From positions 1-64,000 of the forward strand of contig NW_020290061.1 in NCBI RefSeq assembly GCF_003144195.1: a stretch of DNA of 64,000 nt, written 5' to 3'. The stretch comes from Ceraceosorus guamensis (Eukaryota; Basidiomycota; Exobasidiomycetes; Ceraceosorales; Ceraceosoraceae). Both the position numbers and the translations under genes were made by a program. Each line of letters starts with the position of its first letter. Positions within the stretch are counted from its first letter, which is position 1. Shown here piece after piece: positions 1-11,141 of this stretch. The notes beneath the pieces are model-generated. The model was not told the origin of the DNA. It did no database searches and saw only the letters and a program-made list of their open reading frames with translations.

Positions 1-41
1 TGGCTATCAAACATCTCCGACCCTAATTCCAGACACCCTTG

Positions 42-62
42 TAACCCTAACCCTAACCCTAA
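42..62. repeat. Short telomere-type (CCCTAA)3 run
   Basis: About three and a half CCCTAA units read 5'->3' on the plus strand. That is the orientation expected at a left chromosome end whose G-rich strand is TTAGGG, the repeat used by many fungi. The run starts 41 bases inside the window and is followed by non-telomeric DNA, so it may be the innermost trace of a telomere or an interstitial copy. Confidence 0.6.
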
Positions 63-111
63 TTATCCATGACTTGCCTTAGTTGGAGCAAGCTTGCCTC
101 TTGGTCTCCAT

Positions 112-229
112 AAGCCCCATCTTGGCAGCACAAACAGCTGTTCTCATTGCTGTTCCTACTGTCTGTTTCAAATTGCAAGCCCCATCTTGGCAACATGAAC
201 CGCTATTCTCATTGCCATTCCCACTGCCC
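112..229. repeat. Degenerate tandem duplication, 66-bp period
   Basis: Two imperfect copies of a roughly 52-base segment start at 112 and 178. Each opens with AAGCCCCATCTTGGCA and carries a shared TTCTCATTGC core. They lie just inside the telomere-type run, as subtelomeric satellite-like units often do. Neither copy supports a gene. Confidence 0.55.
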
Positions 230-2392
230 ACTCCAAGTCGCAGACTTCCTTGTCCTATAACGGCAAGTTGAGCACCCATTCCACTCATTTTCAGGACAAT
301 GTCTTGCTTAGCCAATTGCCAATTAGCTCATTCTTGCACCACCTTCACGGCAATGTTCAAGGCCCCTGAAATCTGTCGATCCGTTCAAAGCCTCTACACA
401 GCTCCAAAGTCGTGACCCCCATCAATTGCATGCCTCTCATTGTCTGCAACTAGTTAAGCTCCTTCACTTCACAGTAGCCCACATTGTGTCCTAGCTGTAT
501 TGCGTGCGTGCTACGTTGTGTGACTAGCCCAGAGCCAAGTGACCCATGAACTCAGCTTCTGGCTTTGAAGTGCATGGCTTGTCTGTCGAGGCCATCACAT
601 TGGGACAGTCAACAAGTTAGCAAGAGCAATTCTTGCCAGAGCAATGCACCTGTCTTTCCTTGATCCGCCATCCATTCATCTCGTCCATTTCTGCTCCGAT
701 TGCAGCTTCGGTAGTCCATTCATGCACATGAGCTGCCACCAGCTTCATCTTCTTGACCTGCATCCAAACAACAGGGAGGCGGGAGTTCTGATGCATGTCT
801 TGCCAGATTCTCATTGTTGTGAGCCGTACTAGTGCTGATTGCTCGGTCTAATTGCCCTGTTTCCTCCTGACAGTGCAGCCTTTGTCCGACACGCTCTGTG
901 AGATTGCTACTCCCGGGGCATTGGATGCAGGGAGTGCATGGGTAGCTTGCGGGCTGAATGACAATGCCTTCAGTTGTTGAAGAGGCCAAGAAGCAGGCAG
1001 GGTCAGCTGCAAAATAAGACAAATGCACGCATCCAGCAAGACATGCTTTCTCAAAAGCAAAGCATTGTTGCGTGGCCCATCAAGCAAAGAGTTACAATGG
1101 CTTACTCTGCATAAAACATATGCATGTTCCTGAGTTGCTTGACAGCACCAATTGCGTAATCCTGCCAAGGAGTGTAGCCTGCTGCAGGTCTCAGCTCTCC
1201 CCAACATGACTGCCACGGGGTTTTGGGCTGCCGCTTGGCTAGCGGCAGCCTGGTGTGCTGCGGTCATAAGCTGCCAATGCCTCGTGTCTCTTGCTGCTAG
1301 ACTGAGGTCCACCTGTCACGCCTACTATCCAGTCATCCACTTGTTGGCTCGGCGCTCAGGACTGCAATCTCCTCCGCCTCCCGCATAAGGGCATCATCCA
1401 AGATTGCTTTGCCACGGAAATCGACACAGTATTTGGCGTGTCAACATCTTGTGGAGCTCCTGTGAGTGCTGTGCTTGTGCAAGACGCGCTTGCACCGCAA
1501 ACTGATAGTCTTCATGTTCAGCGTTGCTTTGATGCTGCTATGGCAGCCCTTGGCCTCAAAATTCCCCCACGCAGGATGCTCGATCGTCTCAATGGCCTGG
1601 GCCGAGGCGCATCATACCTTGACTGGATGGGCCAGTTCTAGAGCGCGCGCGCGCGTCTTGAAGGCAGCTATCAGCAAGTGTGGGCCTGGTGTCAGGACTC
1701 AGCTTGTCCACATTGGCCCAACTACTGAGACGGCAATGGCCAGAGCACATGCAGGTTGCGCTAGAGTGAGTGCGCAACCGTGGGAAATGCATCAGCAAGG
1801 CAGCTCTTGCTGACCATCTTTTGCCATGACAACAAGTACGCAATCCTGCACAACCACAAAGTTACCTCTTGCAAGCAAAGAAGGTCCGCTTCGTCAACAC
1901 GCAAGTCATCAATCCCTTTGTCCTACCCAAAAACTTGTTCGGCTTGGAGAAACTGCACACCCTTGAGCACATTGTCATCAATACGTGCAGGAAGGATGCG
2001 TCTTGCCAACACAACATTTGGATCCGCCGCCTCTCGAGCAAGGGCCGTTCCGAAGCACTGGCTGCCGTCCTCGACACGAGCCGCAATCCTATGCACGCAC
2101 CAGTCCGCTGATGCTGTTGTGTGGATGCTGAGGATGCGATATCATGTGACGCGCCACGCGTGCCGCGCACGAGTCTTCATATTGACTACACGCAGAGAGC
2201 ATGACTCTTCGACACGATCACTATCATCACTCGACTTCACACAAGAAGCACGAAACAGGTGTATGAGCCCAGCAATGCAGACGTCGACTTTGTTTCTCGA
2301 GATCACGCCCAGGCGTAGTGGTACGGACACCACGATGTTGACTCATGGCATTGTGCTCGCCACGCCTTCGAGTGAGGCCCTCCGTGTCTCAC
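230..2392. other. Gene-poor subtelomere-like stretch
   Basis: No convincing gene is visible in these 2.1 kb. Open frames are short and overlap on both strands. The segment 1869-2111 (+) reads as an 80-residue stretch with ordinary protein composition, and 1438-1641 (+) as another of 67 residues. Neither has a recognisable motif or clear splice partner. They may be remnants of a subtelomeric multicopy gene. Confidence 0.4.
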
Positions 2393-4523
2393 TCACAGCC
2401 CAAGTTTGTCTGTCAGCTTCTCCAACCTGCTGCGATTGCTGCGAGCACGATGCTCGTGGCGGCGGCGACGAGCCGAGCTAGAAGTGTCCGCCTTTGAGCT
2501 ATAAGGGTGCTTCACTTCGACCACGAACGAGCCTTCATTCTCGTCTGCAGACCTGTGAACCCTCGCGACTGTCAGAGATCCGTCCGTTGAGCGATTTAGC
2601 CACCGCAACCAAGTGACTCACCATCGCACATCGTAGCAATTGTACAGACAGCCTGCTCCAATGTAGCAATCGTCTTCATCATGACTCTTGGTGAGACATT
2701 TCCCCGACGATGCGCAGCATTTGGAATCGTCGCTACACGCGCAGGGATCGCCATCCGGGAAATCTCCGCTGGGAAACTGCCATGTCGGAGCATCTGCAAC
2801 CTGAGTGAACTGCGGGTCCGCAATCAGAGCCAAGTCGGCAATGTCGGTGCAGTGATCGATGCAGCCATTAGTGGACAGGCAGTACCACGTGTCGCTCGGC
2901 AGACACATGTCCTCGCCTCCGACATTACTGCAGCACTCGGTGGAAGAGCAATTGCTGCAGTTCGTGTGGATGGGTGGATAGCTGCGAGGACGCACAGTGG
3001 TCAATCACTGCTGCGCTCTGGGTCCGAGCGCTCGCCTCGACTCACGTGTAGTTGCTGCCGATCGGGCCAGCTCCACCATCTTGACCGTCGGGTATGCTCA
3101 CGCCTTGATCGCCTTGACAATTGCCTTGACACTGGTATAGAAAGAATGCTAATATACGATCAGTCTGCGCAACGTCTCTGCCAGTCCCTGCGCCACCACT
3201 CACACCCTCGTCGCGCTTGCAAAATTCGGAAGCTAGCGGAGCGCAGACGCTGTATTTTGAGCAGCAATGCGTATCCTCGTTGCATTTCGAGCACAGCGGT
3301 AGATCCGTCGAGTTGCCTTGTCCTCCAGCGGGCAGCGTGGCGTTGCCATGAGCTTGACAGACGATGGAGCTCAGAATCAAGGCATCGCACTCGACGGCTT
3401 CCTTGCCATAGTCATTGACGCTGGTCCACTCCCGAAGACTCATGGAAGCGTTCTGAGCCAGATCGTAGCACGTGTCGTTGTGCTTGACGATGTGCAGCTC
3501 GGGACAAAAGTTGGCATCGGGTGCAAAAGTGCAAAGCTGGTCGCCTACGCGCAGGTGGCTGCAGTCGAGCGGATAATTCAGTCCTCGCAGCTGGACAGAA
3601 GTGAGGGAAGATCGAGCAGCAATCTTTTCGCAAGTGTCCGCCACTCGCACCGGAGCGAATCGAGAGCAGCCCGATGACGCAGGCGGCTCGTCATTCGGAC
3701 TGCGCTTAGCTACGCAGACGACCTCATCTGGCTGAATGTTGGAGCAGTTCTCGTCGATGTTGGGATTGATATCGTAGAACTCTGCTAGGGTGAGATTGTG
3801 AGTCTGCGAGATGGCGTAGCAGCTGTCGCCCGACTGGATGGTGTAAGGCTTGCTGCAACTCCTTTTTGCACCGTCGACGCACAGCGCTTGGCCCGACTGC
3901 AGCGATGCACAAAGCTGATTGCCGCTGTTGAGCTGCTGCAGATCGTAGAGCGTGACGTGAGCGCGGTTGCAAATGTCGTTGCAGCTTTCGCCGGCCTGGA
4001 CGGTCGTGTAGAGGGTGCACGCTCTGCTCTCGCCGCCGCCGCCGCCATCACCGCTCGTCTCGGTCGGCACGGGCGCAGAGCTTGTGGTTGTCGAGGTGGG
4101 AGAAGTATCGCCGCCGCTTCCCGGTGTGGTCTTGGATACGCAGACCGAGTAGCCTGGATAGATGGCACCGCAGTCGATGCCGGGGTTATCCGCATAGAAT
4201 TGATCCAAAGAGATGCCGTTAGCGTCTGCGATGGCGTAGCAGCCGTCACCAGACTTGACCTGCACGACTGGTGAGCAGTCGTACTCTTTGCTTCGAAGAC
4301 ACAGCTCCTGTCCGACGGTCAAGCCTGCGCAGTTGAGAGCATCTCCGTTGAGGTGAGCGAGCTGATAGTTGGAAATGCCGTTGGAGGATGCAATGGCATC
4401 GCAAGAATCGCCAGACTTGACGCTGTACTTGGAGGTGCACGTGAGCGCGGTGACAGGCTGCAGCAGGCCAGCGATGGAGAGGATCGCGACGAGGGCGGGT
4501 AGGAAGTTGAGGATGATGATCAT
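2393..4523 (-). CDS. Secreted protein with six LysM domains and cysteine-rich hevein-like modules
   Basis: The product probably binds chitin or chitooligosaccharides outside the cell. The start at 4523 is preferred over an in-frame ATG at 4574 because it puts a signal peptide (about residues 1-26) at the N-terminus. Six LysM modules follow at about residues 29-76, 83-129, 169-216, 223-271, 286-331 and 340-389, each bounded by cysteines and most with a (S/A)GD/ES-C core. A Ser/Thr-rich linker separates modules 2 and 3. Cysteine-rich CCSKYSVC-type modules resembling hevein/CBM18 domains follow, then a basic tail. Proposed exons are 4523-3204, 3131-3046, 2981-2622 and 2552-2393 (641 aa). The first three exons are well supported; the last rests on a GTGAGT donor and frame continuity, and without it the frame stops near 2618. 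Such proteins may hide or sequester chitin fragments during host contact, or act in the fungus's own wall; the sequence does not decide. Confidence 0.85.
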
Positions 4524-4574
4524 GATGCGCAAAACGTGGAGAGGGGGGATGGTGTGTGAGGAGATGGAAAGCAT

Positions 4575-5872
4575 ATCGTCGTTCTGCTTTCCGACTGAGT
4601 TGCCCTCAAATCCACCAAAGCCATGCCATGTGCCCGTTCATCGACGGCATGGCAGATCCCCCTTGATTGTCCGTACGGCTGGCTAGCTGAGCGCCAGTTG
4701 AGGTTGCCTTGCGCGACTACGATGGGCTCTGCTCGCCATCTTTCGCAGTCGGTGCTCCCTCCGTCGAAGCAGCAGCACATCAGCCGCGGCCTGGCAAACC
4801 GCAAGAGTAAGGCCAGGCGGACGTATGATCCTTTAGCGCACTTGGCAATCAAATGCCCCGCGCTTCACGATGAATGCTTTGTGGGCGCAACATTGCATTG
4901 CATGAAGCTTTGTAGCCAATCTATGCGCTTACAGCCCCAAGTCTCCGAGGTGAGGTGAGGTGCAACTCGCGCTGACCGGCGGCCAATCAGGCGGTGCTTC
5001 TCGCTTTGCAGAGCAACATCTTCTGTTTGGCATTTGGAGTGGTGAATGCGAGTCGCGAGTGCGAGTGCGAGTGCGAGTCGCGAGTGCAAATGCAAATGCA
5101 AATGCAAATGCAAATGTGCGGCAAATGTCCGCGGCGCACGGATGGCATCGACTGTGGCTGGCTGCATGCACGCATCACAGCTAGCAACCCATGACACGAT
5201 CGAGTGTGACACTTTTGCTCTCGCCGCCGCTGTATCGCGTCGGATCTCCCGCGCGCCGACACTCAACACGCACGCATGCACCATGCACTCGTGACTGTAA
5301 CTGTGACTGTGACTGTGACTGCGACTCAACTGTGACTGTGACTGCTCCGCTGAAATTCTCGCTTTTGAATTGCCAAGACCAGCGCACCGCGAGATTTCGG
5401 CACGCATCTGTATAGCGTACCGGTCAGGTACAGCTAGTGTACCCGTACGTACATACTTGCGGTCCTACACTCACACCCACACCCACACCCACACTCACAC
5501 TCAACACCGAATAAGCCGCGGCCCGCTCGGGAGTGTGCTGCGGGTGCATGCTGGGTGTTCCTGTTCCTGCAGGCAATTAAAGTCGCCGCGGCGCTCGTGG
5601 TTTGCCCGCGCGCCCGCCGCCGGACATTTGTGATTGCGCGAGCGAGCGTTGCGGCGGGCGCCAAATTGCTTTGGTGGGACGCTTGCTTGCTGCATGCATG
5701 CATGCGCGCTACGAACTCTTCCGTTGTGGAGGAGAGGAGCGGAGGAATCGCGCTGCGCTCCTGTTGGTCATTCACCATTGCATCCGCACCTGCACACTCT
5801 CACCACCACACCTACACACACCTTCCCTCTCGTCCCTCATCCCAACTCGCGTCGCACTCGCACGCGGCAGTC
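4575..5872. other. Divergent intergenic region with short tandem repeats
   Basis: This lies between the minus-strand LysM gene and the plus-strand ankyrin gene, so it should hold both promoters. It contains successive hexamer-type repeats: GAGTGC units near 5052-5090, AAATGC units near 5087-5117, TGTGAC units near 5297-5345 and CACACC units near 5466-5505. I see no gene; the open frames here are made by the repeats. Confidence 0.6.
5087..5117. repeat. (AAATGC)n microsatellite
   Basis: Five consecutive AAATGC units follow directly on a GAGTGC-rich run. Being hexameric, the array keeps frame and produces spurious open frames on both strands. Confidence 0.85.
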
Positions 5873-8148
5873 ATGTCGCGCACCTACGATGACGACTTGA
5901 TTGGCGACATTCGTCACAACGGTGAGCCATGAGCCATGAGCCAAGAGCCAAGAAGCGCACATCCAACAAACCCCTCCGTGCACGTAAGCTCACGTCAACG
6001 CCTCGAACCGCCTCGATGCAGACCAGCCGAGAGCGTACGCCGGCTTGCCGTACTACGAGCGACGGGAGGCAGTGTCGGCGTTCAGCGATGATGCCGCACC
6101 ACCGCTCTGGCTGTATGAACCGCGATTCGCTCGCCCATTTGTACGTCGCAGGGGCGGTCGCCGGGTGGGGGGAGAGAGAGAGACGATTGGAAAAGCTGTG
6201 CTGGTGTTGATGCTGCTGCTGGTGCTGCAGGCTGACCGCGGCCTTCGACTGGTCAACTCCCCGACAGGACATTCTCACGGAGCACGATGCTGCCAGCTGT
6301 CTCGGCTGGAACGAGATCGCCTGGCAGAAGCATCACCAGCTGCCATTTCCCTCCAACAACTTTGGGTCCGGCAGCGCGCGACTCGTGGTAGACTCGCTGG
6401 ATCACGCTCAGCCGGGCGGTTATGGCGACGACTTGTCAAAGATCGAATGGCTGCAAAGACGCTTCGATGAGGTTCCCATCTGCAAGGCAGTCGCTACCAT
6501 GCGAGCGGACGCGGTGCAAGCGGCCATCAGCGCTGCCCAGCAGGCCATCGATCGGAGCGACTCGTTTGGCTTGGAAGCCCAAAGTGGCCTGGCATCGCTC
6601 ATGCAAGGCTTTGGCGAGCAGCACAGCGACAGCGACAGCGACACGGCCCAGTGCACGCTGGCAAGTCCAGTCACCGGCGAGTCTGCTCTGCACGTCGCCG
6701 CGGCTTGTGCCCAACCCGATCTGCTCCGCGCACTGCTCGAGAGCCGTCTGTACGTGGCAGATGTGCAGGACAAGTCTGGCATTACGCCCCTCATGTACCT
6801 TGCCTGGCACTCCAGCGAGCCTCTTCGAGCGGGACGCGTAACGTCGCAGCAGATGCGAGACTGTCTCGAGCTCTTGCTGCAGCACGGCGCTGATGCCAAC
6901 CTCGTCTGCTTTGGTGGTCACGGCGGCGAAAGGTCGCTTTCGCGCACCACGGCGCTGGGCTGGGCAGCTCGCGCATGGAACGTGGCGTTCATCGCCGTTG
7001 CTCGCCAACACGGCTCTTTCGACTTTGACCCGCTCAGCAAGACGCGAGCGACTTCGAGATTTGCCAGCTTGAGACCCTTGCCTCCGTGTGTCGTCGACGA
7101 AAGTTTGCGGGCAGAGGAAGACGAGCATGAGAGGCAAGACATGAGTCGTGTATTCACCGAGATGGAGCAGGACGAGTTTGAAGAGCATTTGCGCGGCGTG
7201 CACGGCCTCGACATGCAGGAAATGGCGCGCGAGAACGAAGCTGCGTATGGGATCGCACGTCGTCTCGTCGGTCAGAGGTTGGAGCATGTCGGCTTGTGCT
7301 TCGTTCGAGCGGCTCACGTGCCTTTTGGACCTGGACCGGGACCGGGACCGGGTGGCGTCGCGCTAGATCCGTCGTCGTCGTCTGTGCAGGCTCCACACTG
7401 GGCTTGGGATCATTCGGCTTCGCGATTGCTGCCTGACGGCAACGCCTCCAATCGCGCTCTGGCTCGACGAGATGTGGTTCGGTGGATGCAGACTGTTCGC
7501 GAGCTCGTTGCTGGTGGTGCTCGCGTCTCCTTGTTCAGGGACATTGCTGGCGTCTGCGGCAACGTGCCCCCGCCAGAAGCTCTCGCGATGCTGCTCGATC
7601 TGTATGCAGAGCAAGAGTCTCTGTCCTCAGCTGCCATCCTCAACCGCCACACCACTCACTTCAATGGCGCGATCGGCTGTCCATGGGCGCTGATCCTAGC
7701 CGCGTACGCTGCCAAGGGATGTTCAAGCGATGATTTTCTCGCCTTGGTCTCGCTTCTCGACGCGCGTGGGGCGGACTTTGCCTCGGCCGCAAACTGCTAC
7801 GTCACGCCGCACGTCGTCAAAGCACATGGTCCGCTCTTCGATTTGTTGAGAGCCATCGACTTGCACCGAGCTGGAATCGAGCTGCCACCCAGGCTTCGGG
7901 ATGCGTCGAGCGCAACCAAGGATCAATTCTTCAGGACGCAGTATCGGAAGAGGGTGGAAGTGCTCGAGCCAGTTCCGCTACTAGGCATTTTGGTCTACCT
8001 CGCTCGCAAAGAGGAGATCAATCATCTGCTCGATGTGGGTGTGCCGGCCGAGGGCCCCACGACGCAGCGGTGGGAATCGTTTGCGAGAACCGCAAATGAC
8101 TCGACGGCAGACACCATTTACGCACACACACGATCGACGCAATGTTAA
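5873..8148 (+). CDS. Ankyrin-repeat protein of unknown role
   Basis: The predicted protein has 682 residues in three exons: 5873-5921, 6022-6140 and 6268-8148. Introns run GTGAGC...GCAG and GTACGT...ACAG, the second with a CTGAC branch-like site near 6232. Using the acceptor at 6267 rather than the nearer one at 6230 keeps the long third-exon frame open. Ankyrin-type repeats are visible as TGESALHVAA...LLRALLES, KSGITPLMYLA and LELLLQHGADANLV, with weaker ones later (LVSLLDARGADFASAA, LARKEEINHLLDVGV). There is a GPGPGP insert and no signal peptide, so the protein is probably cytoplasmic and mediates protein contacts. The N-terminus resembles a MYND-adjacent ankyrin protein, but I see no zinc-binding cysteine cluster. 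Its 3' end faces the chitinase gene 49 bases away. Confidence 0.75.
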
Positions 8149-8197
8149 TGATAGCATGTGATTCTTACGAACTGTTGATATGACGAGCATTCTCGCC

Positions 8198-10288
8198 TTA
8201 AATGCACTGCGATTTGGCTTTCTGGAAGAGCATGAGACCCTTGTTGCAGTCGGCGAGATCGACAACATCCCACGTGGCATCAGACTTGCAAAGCCGCTTT
8301 TGTTGTGGAGCTGCGTCGTCCCCTAAAGCTCCTGAGCGATTCTCGCACAGCAGCGAAGCGGTGACTCCGGCGGGCGTTGGGAGCCAGTCGCCATTTTTGG
8401 GGCACGAGTTGCGACCTTCTAGCACGCTCCTGGTAAATGAATAATCCTTAGTGTCAAGGTCGACCGCCCAGATCATGCCGCCTCGGAGACCATATTGTTT
8501 GATTAGCGCGACCTTCTCCGCGACGCTGCGGGAATCGTCGAAACCGACCCACTGATCGTCAAAGGTGGCATAAGCACCGTCACCGGGGACGTACTTGAAC
8601 ACCTCGTCGCCAGTTGTCAGTCGATCCTTGACGTTGAGGATCTCGACGATTTCAAACCAGCCCATGTAGCCTGCCAGTCCAGTGCACCTACCAGCCGTAC
8701 CTGGTCCACCCTGAGACCCTGGCGTATTGCGAGTGACGTCTTGAAGCGTCCAAACGCGTCCATAAGCGGGAAGGCCAGCATTGATCTTGGAGGCAGAGAC
8801 GCCTGCATCCAGGTACAAGTGGATGGCCGAATCGAAAGACCACGTCGGCTTGAATGTATCGTAGACTGGCGCTGTAGAGTCGATGGTCGGATCCCAGTTG
8901 CCATAAAAGTCGTAGGACATTAGATTGTACCAGTCGATGTACTCCTGGCAGGCCTTGATGTCGAACAGAGCGACCTTGGCTGGGTCCGCTGGTGCCGCGA
9001 CAGTGATGAGCAGCTCCGCCTTACCGCTCGAGGAGGCTTCCGATCGGAAAGCCGCGCGCATTTCCTGCAGCAAGGTCAAGAAATTCGCTCCATCCGACGT
9101 GCTGCCGCCTCGCGAAGTGTCTCCCACGTACTGAAGACAGCGAGGGGTGTGAGCATCGTAAAGCTGGTGACGTTTGCTCAGCACAGACTCACCTCCCAGT
9201 CGAGGTCAATGCCGTCAAATCCAAGCCTACGACACCAGTCGATGCAGCTGTCGATGAAGATTTCGCGATTCGATCGGGTGGAAACAAGCTGCGAAAAGAC
9301 TTGGGAGTAGTCGATTCCGCCAGTGAACCTGCCAGGCCCATCGGTAAAAGTCCAACCACCAAGAGAGAGAGAGGTGCGCGAGCGAGGGTTGTTGGACTTC
9401 ATCCAATTGTTGAGGCGCTTCGAGAGGTCCTCATCATCGAGCTCGTGCGGGATGATGGTGAAGTCTGCGGCCAGAGGCGCGGTGGTTAAGGAGCAGGAAG
9501 CGGGATGCAGGAGCAGCACGACTCACTCGTGTTTGAAACAAAGGCAAAGGCGTAGTTGATGTCTGCAATGCCATCGAGCGTCAACTGGTAGTGCCGCGAA
9601 ACACGCATCTTGGAATCACGTACGTGTAAAGAGGAAAGGGTTGATGTTTTCGGGAAGATGCTTGTCTTCCTTCTTGCACGCAGGAGTACCTGGGTCTTCG
9701 CCGTAGCTGAACGATCAAAAGGCGTGAGCCAGCTTAGCGGGCCACTCGCGACGACGTGAACATCACTGCTCGATTTGACTCACTACTGTGCCCAGCTCGA
9801 CCAGTAACCCACCATCTCAAACCCATTGAACACGCCATCGGGAGGTCTGTAAAGCGATCCCACATCGATATTGGGCGGCTTCGGGCCTTTCGGAGGCGGT
9901 GGTGGCCCGTCGTCGATGCAATTCTACGACGCATACGTAAGCGCAAAGTTCGTGAGCTGGCGGCCTCTCGGCCAAGCTGCAAGACGTCTCACTGATTGAC
10001 AATTCTTCGACGTGAGGCAGTACTCGTCGGTCGAGCCTGCAGCGAGTCGTCAGCTTTGTCGTCCCATCGGCACGCGATGATCCGCACTCACCACAGCTGC
10101 CGTACTGGCTACAACACAAGCCCTGTGAACACAGCGCGTTGCCAAAGCGAGCGCCGCAATTCTCTTCAAGGCGCGCTCACGGGTCAGACAACGACGGCTG
10201 ATCAGGCCAGCGCAAGTGCCTACTCACGAGCATGTGCACCTAGCACACAGAGAGTAGCGAGTGCCAACGACAGCGTACGCAGCAGCAT
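8198..10288 (-). CDS. Secreted GH18 chitinase with N-terminal CBM18 (hevein) domain
   Basis: The enzyme should hydrolyse beta-1,4-N-acetylglucosamine links of chitin. Eight exons splice in frame to 546 residues: 10288-10228, 10163-10092, 10036-9993, 9923-9784, 9706-9624, 9562-9527, 9464-9193 and 9130-8198. Exon 1 is a signal peptide. Exons 2-3 form a hevein fold ([14 protein letters not shown] then STDEYC), followed by a proline-rich linker. The GH18 barrel follows, with [23 protein letters not shown] and the catalytic motif DGIDLDWE, whose glutamate is about residue 236. Later barrel motifs [13 protein letters not shown] and GLPAYGR are intact. The tail is a short cysteine-bearing extension. 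All catalytic features are present, so an active chitinase is expected. It is transcribed divergently from the large secreted EF-hand gene. Confidence 0.93.
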
Positions 10289-11141
10289 GGTGGATGATAA
10301 CGATCAAGAGGGTGATGTGACGGAGAGTGAAGGAGGAGGCGCGGATCGTTTGGACGAGAGCGAAGTGTAAGTGTTCTTCTTCTCTGGGCGCGCCCTCAGG
10401 CCAACCTCTGAAGATGACTACGCCGCTTCAGATTTCTCTGCGCGACTCTTACGCATATCCCGTTGCAAGACCTCGCAGTGGAGGCGCCTTCGCCAATCGT
10501 TGACTGTCTGCGCGGGTCTGCTATGAAAGCTCCCTCTCCCCCCCCCCTCCCTATCTCTTGGTATGGGGAGCGGGTGTAGAAGCGTCCCACCAAATTTGCG
10601 CGTTTCAGTTTGCCCGAAGGCACCGCGCGGTCCGCCATGCGCGCGCGCATGCATTCGGATCTGCGCCAAGGCCAATTTGCTTGCCGATTGAGCGCGATCG
10701 ATCCGAAATTTCTTTTCTTCCGTCCACATTAAGCGCCCACTCACATTTGCCGCCGTCGGACATATGGACCTTTGAGAGCGGGTATTCCTGGCATGGCGCG
10801 AAGAGGTGGTGTGGACAAGGAGGGAGGGTGGGGGCGACGTGTGTCGTCCGAACAAGCGCTCTGGGTTGGCCGCTCGATGCTATGCGTATCCTGCGACTCG
10901 CACAAAAAGGCGTGTGTGCCGAACACAAGACTCGCGACGGCCGCCTGGAGGCGAATGCGCGGAGGCAAAGGAAAAAAAATCATATGGCTATGATTGCATC
11001 TGCGACGCACACCGCGTTATGTATCCCGCGAGGTCGCTTTCGACTCGTGACTGCGACGAATAAAGTGTGGATCGATCGTGGCCCGCTGATTGTCCTTGAA
11101 GGAGACCATCTCACCCAACACTCACGTCGCTTGTCGCAAAG
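10289..11141. promoter_or_regulatory. Shared upstream region of two divergent secreted-protein genes
   Basis: These 853 bases separate the start codons of the chitinase (-) and the EF-hand protein (+), so both promoters must lie here. There is a pyrimidine-rich C tract near 10537 and no clear TATA box. The open frames overlapping it on both strands have no protein features. Confidence 0.5.

Noticed and set aside
4865-5415. Several overlapping open frames of 60-180 codons
   Set aside because: They arise from hexanucleotide repeats that keep all frames open and show repeat-like residues.
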